Positions 55,782 through 64,000 of a DNA stretch of 64,000 nt are shown here, in pieces (within the stretch, counting starts at the first letter, position 1; each line of letters begins with the position of its first letter). The DNA lies in the NCBI RefSeq assembly GCF_003100395.1, contig NZ_CP029210.1:2232001-2296000 (forward strand), read 5' to 3'. This DNA is from Aquabacterium olei. GTDB lineage: Bacteria; Pseudomonadota; Gammaproteobacteria; Burkholderiales; Burkholderiaceae_C. Under the pieces are notes generated by a model that saw only the letters and a list, made by a program, of their open reading frames with translations, was not told the DNA's origin and did not search any database. The position numbers and the translations under genes were made by a program.

Positions 55782-57656
55782 ATGCCCACCTCACCGCCTC
55801 CTCGCCCCACGCCACCCTCTGGCGACACACCCCGCCCGCCCTTCTCCGGCCCCAACCTCTGGTACATCGTGATGGCCCTGCTCGTGGCCCTGTGGGTGCG
55901 CGAGGTCTGGGTCGGCAGCACCCAGGTGCAGGCCATGCCCTACAGCGAGCTCATGGACCGCGTGAAGGCCGGCGAAGTGGCCAGCCTGCGCGTGTCGAGC
56001 AACCTCATCGAAGGCGAGCTGAAGAAGCCCCTGCCCGACGGCCGCCAGCGCTTTGTGGCCACCCGGGTCGATCCGGCCCTGGCCGAAGCCCTGTCCCAGC
56101 ACGGCGTGCGCGTGGAAGGTGTCATCGAAAGCACCTGGCTGCGCGACTTCCTTTCATGGGTGCTGCCGGTGCTGTTGCTGTTCGGGCTGTGGAACCTGTT
56201 GGCCAAACGCATGATGGGCGGCGGCGGTCTGGGCGGCATGATGGGCGTGGGCCGCAGCAAGGCCCGCGTGCACGCCGAGCGCGACATCACGGTCACCTTC
56301 GACGACGTCGCCGGCGTGGACGAGGCCAAAGCCGAGCTGCGCGAATCCGTCGATTTCCTGAAGCACCCGCAGGCCTACGGCCGCCTGGGCGCCCGCATGC
56401 CCAAGGGCATCCTGCTGCTCGGCCCACCCGGCACCGGCAAGACGCTGCTGGCCCGCGCCATGGCCGGCGAGGCGGGCGTGCCCTTCTTCTCCATCAACGG
56501 CTCCGAGTTCGTCGAGATGTTCGTCGGCGTGGGCGCCGCCCGCGTGCGCGACCTGTTCGAGCAGGCCCGCGAAGCCGCGCCCGCCATCGTCTTCATCGAC
56601 GAGCTCGATGCCCTCGGCAAGGCCCGTGGCGCCGGCATGCTGGGCGGCCACGACGAAAAGGAACAGACGCTCGACCAGCTGCTGGCCGAAATGGACGGCT
56701 TCGACCCGAGTGCCGGCGTCGTGATCCTGGGCGCCACCAACCGCCCAGAAGTGCTCGACCCCGCCCTGCTGCGCGCCGGCCGTTTCGATCGCCAGGTGCT
56801 GGTCGACCGCCCCGACCGCCAGGGCCGCATCGACATCCTGCGCGTGCACCTGCGCAAGGTGAAGCTCGGCCCCGATGTCGACCCCGATGCCGTCGCCGCG
56901 CTCACCCCCGGCTTCGCGGGCGCCGACCTCGCCAACCTGGTCAACGAAGCGGCGCTGCTGGCCACCCGCCGCCAGGCCGAGGCGGTCGAAGCGCAGGATT
57001 TCACCGCCGCGGTCGAACGCATCGTGGCCGGTCTGGAGAAGCGCCAGCGCGTGCTCAACGAGCCCGAGCGCCGCACCGTGGCGTACCACGAGATGGGGCA
57101 TGCCCTGCTCGCGCTGTCCCTGCCCGGCGCCGACCCGGTCCACAAGATCTCCATCATTCCGCGCGGCATCGGCGCGCTGGGCTACACCCTGCAGCGCCCC
57201 AGCGAAGACCGCTTCCTGCAGACACGGCGGGAACTGCTCAATCGCATGGTGGTGCTGCTCGGTGGGCGCGCCGCCGAAGACCTGGTGATGGGCGACATCT
57301 CCAGCGGCGCGGCCGACGACCTGCAGAAGGTGACGGAGATCGCGCGGGACATGGTGATGCGCCTGGGCATGTCATCTCAGCTGGGCCAGGTGGCCTACGA
57401 GCGGCCCCACCACGCCTTCCTGGGCCCGGCGGCCGATGGCATCGGCTCACCGCGCCTGCACAGCGAAGCCACCGCCGAACAGATCGACGCGGCGGTGCGC
57501 CAGCTGGTGGACGAGGCCTACCAGCGCGCCCGCGCCTTGCTGGATGCCCGCCGCGCGCTGCTCGATGAAGGGGCCGCGATGCTGCTGGCCCGCGAAACAC
57601 TCACCGAGGCGGATCTGACGACACTGGCGCAGGCTGCGCGCGCGCTTCCCGCCTGA
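55782..57656 (+). CDS. FtsH-family ATP-dependent zinc metalloprotease (second-type paralogue)
   Basis: A 624-residue membrane AAA+ protease. Two membrane helices lie near residues 25-45 and 125-143. Walker A is [20 protein letters not shown] near 213, Walker B is [15 protein letters not shown], and the SRH region is [22 protein letters not shown] (split as [15 protein letters not shown] and ALLRAGRF). The zinc motif is HEMGH near 435 instead of the usual HEAGH, and the third ligand sits in a region ending GAADDLQK. It lies 17 bp behind the YhhJ-like permease and so appears to belong to the exporter operon, unlike housekeeping ftsH. Probably it degrades or matures proteins of this export system; that role is inference. 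Confidence 0.9.
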   Translation: MPTSPPPRPTPPSGDTPRPPFSGPNLWYIVMALLVALWVREVWVGSTQVQAMPYSELMDRVKAGEVASLRVSSNLIEGELKKPLPDGRQRFVATRVDPALAEALSQHGVRVEGVIESTWLRDFLSWVLPVLLLFGLWNLLAKRMMGGGGLGGMMGVGRSKARVHAERDITVTFDDVAGVDEAKAELRESVDFLKHPQAYGRLGARMPKGILLLGPPGTGKTLLARAMAGEAGVPFFSINGSEFVEMFVGVGAARVRDLFEQAREAAPAIVFIDELDALGKARGAGMLGGHDEKEQTLDQLLAEMDGFDPSAGVVILGATNRPEVLDPALLRAGRFDRQVLVDRPDRQGRIDILRVHLRKVKLGPDVDPDAVAALTPGFAGADLANLVNEAALLATRRQAEAVEAQDFTAAVERIVAGLEKRQRVLNEPERRTVAYHEMGHALLALSLPGADPVHKISIIPRGIGALGYTLQRPSEDRFLQTRRELLNRMVVLLGGRAAEDLVMGDISSGAADDLQKVTEIARDMVMRLGMSSQLGQVAYERPHHAFLGPAADGIGSPRLHSEATAEQIDAAVRQLVDEAYQRARALLDARRALLDEGAAMLLARETLTEADLTTLAQAARALPA

Positions 57657-58227
57657 ACTCCAGCCGCATCTTGCGCAGGTGGGCCTGGTAGCCCTCGGCA
57701 TCACCATACTCCTTGAAGCGGTGATAGCGCCCGTGCGCGCCCACGATGCGACGCGCGTGCTTGATCGGGCACCAGTACTGCTCGGTGCGCGCGGTCACCT
57801 CGGTCACCCAGGCCAGCAGCCCGTTGGCATAGGCGCAGTACTCGCAGTTGAGCTTTTCCAGGCTGTTGAGGTAGGCCAGCTTGTGCCGGTCGAAGCGGAT
57901 GTAGTCGGCCCGTCGCACCTTCGGGATGCCGTACAGCGGGAAGCACACCGCATGGTAGACCGACACCAGCACGTCGAGGATCACGAACGCCGGGAACACG
58001 CCGTAGATGAACGGCGCCGACACCCAGTTCTGCGGCCGGCTGCCCGCCAGCCAGCGCAGCAGCCCCATGCGCAGCTGGCGATGCCGCGCCTTCACGGCCG
58101 ACTCGAACTCGATGCGGCGCCCTTTGAGCTCGAAGAACACCTGCTGCTCGCGCTCTTTCATCGCGTCGTGCAGTTCGTCCTCCAGCTTGGTGATCTGCGT
58201 GAGGATCTGTCGGATACGGTCGTCCAT
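57601..58227 (-). CDS. Conserved hypothetical membrane protein
   Basis: A 208-residue protein not assigned to a named family. The N-terminal 60 residues form a probable coiled coil (MDDRIRQILTQITKLEDEL, MKEREQQVFFELKGR). One long hydrophobic segment (about 70-100, SAPFIYGVFPAFVILDVLVSVY) follows, then KVRRADYIRFDRHKLAYLN and a CEYC pair near 133. The last 56 bp overlap the 3' end of the convergent ftsH paralogue; both readings look genuine. Its ATG is typical. Similar sequences are expected in related Burkholderiales, but I cannot state a function. Confidence 0.75.
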   Translation of the reverse strand: MDDRIRQILTQITKLEDELHDAMKEREQQVFFELKGRRIEFESAVKARHRQLRMGLLRWLAGSRPQNWVSAPFIYGVFPAFVILDVLVSVYHAVCFPLYGIPKVRRADYIRFDRHKLAYLNSLEKLNCEYCAYANGLLAWVTEVTARTEQYWCPIKHARRIVGAHGRYHRFKEYGDAEGYQAHLRKMRLEFRREARAQPAPVSSDPPR

Positions 58228-58299
58228 GTGCTGACTGCCTGGCTGGCCATGAACACCGCGGCGCGCACGGCCACCGCGCGCCGCGCCGATCCGCCTTGC

Positions 58300-58794
58300 T
58301 CAGCGACCAGCCGGGTTGCTGCGCGGGTTCAGCATCACGCGGGTCTTGCCGCCGGTGGTCACGAGGATCACCGCATCGCCCGGTTTGAACGCCTCATTGC
58401 CCTGCGCCTGGACCAGTGCGCGGCGCTCACCATTCGTCAGCTGCACGATGATTTCATAGGCGTCTTCGCGGGTGCCAAAACGCTCGACGGCATTACCCAC
58501 CACCGCACCCACCACCGCGCCCGCCACACCGGCCATGGCCGAGCCGCGCGGGTTGCTGGTGCCGCCCGCGCCGGCGATGCCACCGATCACGGCGCCCGTG
58601 CCGCCACCGATGCCGCTCTGGCTGCCTTCGACCACCACGGGGCGAATGCTGATCACGATGGCATCGGCGACCTGCGACAGGCGCTGGGCGTCACCCGGCT
58701 TGATCACGTCCGGGCTGGTGGTGGAACAGGCTGACAGACCGATCAGGGCCAGGGCGCTGAGGGCGCCAGCCAGAGTCGACTTCAGGGATTGCAT
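58300..58794 (-). CDS. Outer-membrane lipoprotein, SlyB/Pcp-like with glycine zipper
   Basis: A 164-residue lipoprotein. The signal ends in a lipobox (ALIGLSACSTT, Cys near 23), followed by a glycine-zipper region (GGGTGAVIGGIAGAGG and AMAGVAGAVVGAVVGNAV) of the SlyB/17-kDa antigen type. It probably inserts in or near the outer membrane and supports envelope integrity. The C-terminal domain (about 110-160) binds neither a known cofactor nor a recognisable ligand. It stands alone between the hypothetical membrane protein and ntrC. Confidence 0.88.
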   Translation of the reverse strand: MQSLKSTLAGALSALALIGLSACSTTSPDVIKPGDAQRLSQVADAIVISIRPVVVEGSQSGIGGGTGAVIGGIAGAGGTSNPRGSAMAGVAGAVVGAVVGNAVERFGTREDAYEIIVQLTNGERRALVQAQGNEAFKPGDAVILVTTGGKTRVMLNPRSNPAGR

Positions 58795-58848
58795 CTCAAG
58801 ATCCTTCCGAAACAGGCTGTCACTCTATCAGCCCATGCCGGTTGGAAC

Positions 58849-60537
<1,689 letters not shown>

Positions 60538-60586
60538 GCTGACCTGAGGTGATGGCATCCCGTCTCGACTGTGACGCGGTCACCGG

Positions 60587-61705
60587 TCATGGCAGCGGAA
60601 TCAGAATCCTGAAAACCGTGCGCCCCGGCTCGCTCTCGCATTCGATGGTGCCCTGATGCTGTTGAACGAAGGTTTGAGCCAATGTCAGGCCCAGTCCGGA
60701 ACCGCCCTCACGCCCAGAAACCAGCGGGTAGAAGATGCGGTCACGGATGGCATCGGGGATGCCGGGGCCGTTGTCCTCGATATGCAAGACCAGTGCCAGC
60801 CGGTGTAGCTGCCGGTTGATCGTGACGCGGCGGGCCACCCGCGTGCGCAGGGTCAGCTTGGCGTCACCGGCCTGGATGCGCTCGGCCAGCGCCTGTGCAG
60901 CGTTGTGCGCGATGTTGAGCACGGCCTGGATCAACTGCTCGCGGTCGCCGCGGAAATCGGGAATCGAGGTGTCGTAGTCGCGCCAGACCTTGAGCCCCTT
61001 CGGGAACTCGGCCAGGATCAGCGACCGCACGCGTTCGCAGACCTCGTGAATGTTGACGTCGCCCACGAGATGCGGGCGGCGATGCGGTGCCAGCAGCCGG
61101 TCCACCAGCGCCTGAAGACGATCGGCCTCGTGGATGATGACCTGGGTGTACTCGGTGAGCGACTTGCTCTCGAGCTCCATCTGCAGCAACTGCGCCGCAC
61201 CCCGGATGCCGCCCAGCGGGTTCTTGATCTCATGCGCCAGGTTGCGGATCAATTCCTTGTTCGCCTGGGCCTGATCGAGCGCACGCTCCTCGCGCTCCTG
61301 GCGCGTCTGCTGCTCGATCTCAACGAGTTCGATCAGCACCAGGTCACCGTGCTCGAGCCGGGTGACGATGCACTGCACCGGCAGGGGTTCGCCGAACACG
61401 TTCGGGTGGCGCTTGAGCTCGGCCTGCAGACGGCTTGTCGCGTACTCGTTGCTGGCCACGGCGCCGACAATGTCCTGCAGCACGGCCGGGTCGATGAACC
61501 AGTCGAAGATGGACTCGCGCATCACACTGCGCCGCGACAGCCCCAGGATCTCCTCGAACGCAGCGTTCGCAAACAGACACTGACCGTCTGGCTCGACGAC
61601 GGCCACCATGGTGGCCAGATAGTCCAGCGCATCGAGGTGGTCGGGCAGCAGCGCCCTCGCCTGGGCGGGCTCGGCACGCAAAACGCCCCGCAGCGAGTCA
61701 GTCAT
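60587..61705 (-). CDS. ntrB: Nitrogen regulation sensor histidine kinase NtrB
   Basis: A 372-residue kinase. An N-terminal PAS domain (about 25-125, LANAAFEEILGLSRRSVM region) precedes the H-box NLAHEIKNPLGGIRGAA near 155, carrying the autophosphorylated His. ATP-binding N, G1 and G2 boxes follow (AHNAAQALAE; DNGPGIPDAIRDRIFYPL; GREGGSGLGLTLAQ). It phosphorylates and dephosphorylates NtrC in response to PII and glutamine. Its start overlaps the preceding gene's stop (ATGA), and ntrC follows 50 bp downstream, giving a coupled unit. Confidence 0.96.
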   Translation of the reverse strand: MTDSLRGVLRAEPAQARALLPDHLDALDYLATMVAVVEPDGQCLFANAAFEEILGLSRRSVMRESIFDWFIDPAVLQDIVGAVASNEYATSRLQAELKRHPNVFGEPLPVQCIVTRLEHGDLVLIELVEIEQQTRQEREERALDQAQANKELIRNLAHEIKNPLGGIRGAAQLLQMELESKSLTEYTQVIIHEADRLQALVDRLLAPHRRPHLVGDVNIHEVCERVRSLILAEFPKGLKVWRDYDTSIPDFRGDREQLIQAVLNIAHNAAQALAERIQAGDAKLTLRTRVARRVTINRQLHRLALVLHIEDNGPGIPDAIRDRIFYPLVSGREGGSGLGLTLAQTFVQQHQGTIECESEPGRTVFRILIPLP

Positions 61706-62277
61706 CGAGCCGATCCCAGGGCGGCGAGCTCCCGCCTCAGGGCAGCCACATCGGCCTCCTTGCGGGTCACGGCATCGCGCATGGCGCTGACGCGGTCCAT
61801 GTACTTCTGGTAATTGCGCTCGTCGCCACGCCGCTCGGGCTCACCGTTGTTGAACTCCTTCTGCAAGGCAGCCAGGGCTTCTTCTTCCTTGCGGAGCTCG
61901 GCTTCGAGGATGCGGCGGCGGTCGGCGTCCCGGGCGCGCTGCTCGTCGGAGGTCACCTTGGGTGCCGTGGCGCCTGCGCCGGATCCGGCAGCCCGCTCGC
62001 TCTGGCCACCCTGCGTGCGTTGCGACGAAGGCCCCTGGATCACCGTGATCGGCGCCCCATCCAGCGTCTTGCAGCCGCGAGACTGGGCTTCCTTGGGGCT
62101 CAAGGCGTCGGTGTAGAGGTTGCCCGGACACCGGTAGACCGGCTTGTCCTGAGCCTGCGCTTCGCCCGCGACCAGCAGCAAGGGGGCGGCCAGCAGCCAC
62201 AACGTTGCTGCGTGGCGCAGCGCTGGCCGCCTCGGCGGAACCTGGACTGAAAACGGCAGAACAGTCATGGAAGGCAT
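61702..62277 (-). CDS. DUF4124-like secreted coiled-coil protein
   Basis: A 191-residue protein. A signal peptide (about 1-42, LWLLAAPLLLVAGEAQAQ) is followed by KPVYRCPGNLYTDALSPKEAQSRGCKTLDG (split as KPVYRCPGNLYTDALSP and KEAQSRGCKTLDG), with two Cys that could form a disulfide, as in DUF4124 proteins. The C-terminal half is a Lys/Glu/Arg-rich coiled coil. It sits between glnA and ntrB, overlapping ntrB by four bases; this placement is common in Burkholderiales nitrogen loci, but its function is not known. A second ATG at 62268 is possible. Confidence 0.75.
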   Translation of the reverse strand: MPSMTVLPFSVQVPPRRPALRHAATLWLLAAPLLLVAGEAQAQDKPVYRCPGNLYTDALSPKEAQSRGCKTLDGAPITVIQGPSSQRTQGGQSERAAGSGAGATAPKVTSDEQRARDADRRRILEAELRKEEEALAALQKEFNNGEPERRGDERNYQKYMDRVSAMRDAVTRKEADVAALRRELAALGSAR

Positions 62278-62403
62278 CGTGTCTCGCGATCGATCTGGCC
62301 CGCCTGGATGCAGGCAGCCTCGGCAGGCAGTATGCCCTCAGGCGCACAAAACACCACGACAGAAACACCACAGTGCGGCACAGCAGACAGCACGGGCAAT
62401 GAA

Positions 62404-62429
62404 AAAAGGGCGACTTGCGTCGCCCTTTT
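62404..62429 (-). terminator. Terminator downstream of glnA
   Basis: An 11-bp stem (AAAAGGGCGAC, loop TTGC, GTCGCCCTTTT) lies 42 bp after the glnA stop on the minus strand. It could also attenuate read-through into the DUF4124-like gene and ntrBC. Confidence 0.85.
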
Positions 62430-62470
62430 CGTGAGGCCCCGAGGGGCCTGCCCAGCATTCCCGGCGGGAA

Positions 62471-63889
62471 TCAGAGGGCGTAGTACATGTCGTACTCGAC
62501 CGGGTGCGTGGCCATGCGGAAACGCGTGACTTCCTGCATCTTCAGGTCGATGTAGGCATCGATGTACGCGTCGGTGAACACACCACCCTTGGTCAGGAAT
62601 GCGCGGTCCTTGTCGAGGTACTCGAGGGCCTGGTCCAGGCTGTGGCACACGGTCGGCACCAGTGCGTCCTCTTCGGGCGGCAGGTGGTACAGGTCCTTCG
62701 TGGCGGCTTCGCCCGGATGGATCTTGTTCTCGACGCCGTCCAGACCGGCCATCATCAGCGCGGCGAAAGCCAGGTACGGGTTGGCCGAGGGATCCGGGAA
62801 GCGCGCTTCGATGCGGCGGCCCTTCGGGTTCGACACGTACGGGATGCGGATCGAGGCCGAGCGGTTCTTGGCCGAGTAGGCCAGCTTCACCGGGGCTTCG
62901 AAGCCAGGCACCAGACGCTTGTACGAGTTCGTACCCGGGTTGGTGATGGCGTTCAGGGCACGGGCGTGCTTGATGATGCCGCCGATGTAGTACAGGGCGA
63001 ACTCGCTCAGGCCGGCGTAGCCGTCGCCTGCGAACAGGTTCTTGCCGTCCTTCCAGATCGACTGGTGCACGTGCATGCCGGAACCGTTGTCGCCAACGAT
63101 GGGCTTGGGCATGAAGGTGGCGGTCTTGCCGTAGGCGTGGGCCACGTTCACGATCACGTACTTCTGCAGCTGCAGCCAGTCGGCGCGCTCGGTCAGCGTG
63201 CTGAAGCGCGTGCCGATTTCCATCTGGCCGGCGTTGGCCACTTCGTGGTGGTGCACTTCAACGGGAATGCCGAGGCTTTCCAGGATCAGGCACATTTCCG
63301 AACGCATGTCCTGGCCGCTGTCGACCGGGGGCACGGGGAAGTAGCCGCCCTTGACGGTGGGACGGTAGCCGGTGTTGCCGTGCTCGTACTTGGTGCCGGT
63401 GTTCCAGGCGCCCTCTTCCGATTCGATCTTGAAGAACGAGCCGGACATTTCGTTGGCCCAACGGACCGAGTCGAACACGAAGAATTCGGGTTCCGGACCA
63501 AAGTAGGCGGTGTCGCCCAGGCCCGAGGCCTTCAGGTAGGCTTCAGCGCGCTTGGCCAGCGAGCGGGGATCGCGCTCGTATGGCTTGCCGTCGTGCGGGT
63601 CGATGACGTCGCAGGTCAGGATCAGGGTCGGCTCTTCGAAGAACGGGTCGATGTTGGCCGTGTTCGGATCCGGCATCAGCAGCATGTCCGAAGCTTCGAT
63701 GCCCTTCCAGCCGGCGATGGACGAACCGTCAAAGGCATGGCCCGACGTGAACTTGTCTTCGTCAAAGTGGGAAACAGGCACGGTCGTGTGCTGTTCCTTG
63801 CCACGGGTGTCAGTGAAGCGGAAGTCAACGAACTTGACTTCGTTGTCCTTCACCAGCTTCATCACGTCGGCGACGGTCTTGTTGGCCAT
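62471..63889 (-). CDS. glnA: Glutamine synthetase type I
   Basis: A 472-residue GSI. Conserved features include the early [16 protein letters not shown] loop, the catalytic metal region [46 protein letters not shown] (the GSI signature) and the ATP-binding segment [20 protein letters not shown] (split as [10 protein letters not shown] and [10 protein letters not shown]). The adenylylation Tyr is in [10 protein letters not shown] near residue 400. It makes glutamine from glutamate, ammonia and ATP and is controlled by adenylylation and by NtrBC. Strong SD TAGGAG lies 6 nt before the ATG. It is upstream of the NtrBC genes, the standard nitrogen locus order. Confidence 0.98.
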   Translation of the reverse strand: MANKTVADVMKLVKDNEVKFVDFRFTDTRGKEQHTTVPVSHFDEDKFTSGHAFDGSSIAGWKGIEASDMLLMPDPNTANIDPFFEEPTLILTCDVIDPHDGKPYERDPRSLAKRAEAYLKASGLGDTAYFGPEPEFFVFDSVRWANEMSGSFFKIESEEGAWNTGTKYEHGNTGYRPTVKGGYFPVPPVDSGQDMRSEMCLILESLGIPVEVHHHEVANAGQMEIGTRFSTLTERADWLQLQKYVIVNVAHAYGKTATFMPKPIVGDNGSGMHVHQSIWKDGKNLFAGDGYAGLSEFALYYIGGIIKHARALNAITNPGTNSYKRLVPGFEAPVKLAYSAKNRSASIRIPYVSNPKGRRIEARFPDPSANPYLAFAALMMAGLDGVENKIHPGEAATKDLYHLPPEEDALVPTVCHSLDQALEYLDKDRAFLTKGGVFTDAYIDAYIDLKMQEVTRFRMATHPVEYDMYYAL

Positions 63890-63938
63890 CAGGTGCTCCT
63901 AGCAAGAGGCTTGGTTTGATTGCAAGAAGAGGTTGACT

Positions 63939-63988
63939 CTGTTTCATCGTTCAGAAACAGCGCGCAGTGTAATAGCAGAAAGCATGCC
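63939..63988 (-). promoter_or_regulatory. glnA upstream control region: sigma-54-like element and inverted repeat
   Basis: On the minus strand, GG-N10-GC spacing (AGGCATGCTTTCTGC, GG at 63988-63987, GC at 63976-63975) matches the -24/-12 geometry of sigma-54 promoters, with imperfect flanks. A perfect 7-bp inverted repeat (CTGTTTC...GAAACAG, 63939-63960) lies between it and glnA. The upstream enhancer region is outside the window. A TACACT element overlapping the -12 could instead be a sigma-70 -10. Confidence 0.45.
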
Positions 63989-64000
63989 TCGTTCTGGCGC

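Noticed and set aside
55649..57568. Plus-strand Arg/Pro/Ala-rich ORF overlapping the ftsH paralogue
   Set aside because: Out-of-frame shadow of ftsH; the FtsH frame has all functional motifs.

Overview
The window is GC-rich chromosome from a betaproteobacterium, most likely Burkholderiales. The evidence is gene order and families: tig-clpP-clpX-lon, pssA followed by leuA, glnA-ntrB-ntrC, a betaproteobacterial H-NS-type protein and a TIGR03790 protein. A species name cannot be supported from the sequence alone.

Region 1 (1-20.4 kb) is the accessory part and the most interesting. From 9913 leftward past the window edge, one uninterrupted minus-strand reading frame (at least 3,304 codons) encodes a giant protein built almost entirely of an 8-residue repeat (consensus (V/I)-A-A-L-T/S-T-x-Q). 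The octads are organised into 10-octad (240 bp) and 17-octad (408 bp) super-repeats. Divergent from it is a set of modification-type genes: a TPR/GT41 (SPINDLY/OGT-like) glycosyltransferase, a DUF5672 protein, a SAM methyltransferase and a glycosyltransferase broken by an in-frame amber codon. Facing them is a complete type I secretion system (TolC-like channel, HlyD/LapC-like adaptor, LapB-like ABC exporter). I read this as a candidate system for making, Ser/Thr-glycosylating and exporting the giant octapeptide-repeat protein.

Region 2 (20.4-27.7 kb) holds a tRNA array (three tRNA-Gly(GCC), tRNA-Cys, tRNA-Leu(UAA)), then the protein quality-control genes lon, clpX, clpP and tig, preceded by tRNA-Leu(UAG). 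All are on the minus strand.

Region 3 (27.7-41.7 kb) holds an RND efflux pair with a palindromic operator candidate, a degenerate squalene/phytoene-synthase-like gene, a TIGR03790 protein, an IclR regulator, a D-Ala-D-Ala carboxypeptidase-family protein with a histone-H1-like basic linker, leuA with a hairpin leader, pssA, an MscS channel and a histone-deacetylase-family protein.

Region 4 (41.7-58.8 kb) holds a coupled MoxR-DUF58-TgpA operon, an MltB lipoprotein, an H-NS-family protein, an M16 peptidase, an adaptor/RbbA-type ABC/permease/FtsH-paralogue operon, a small membrane protein and a glycine-zipper lipoprotein. Region 5 (58.8-64 kb) is the nitrogen-regulation locus glnA, a DUF4124-like protein, ntrB and ntrC.

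The window contains no CRISPR array, rRNA, insertion sequence, prophage or origin that I can recognise. Starts were chosen by Shine-Dalgarno spacing, start-stop overlaps and family length. Residue positions in the entries are approximate.
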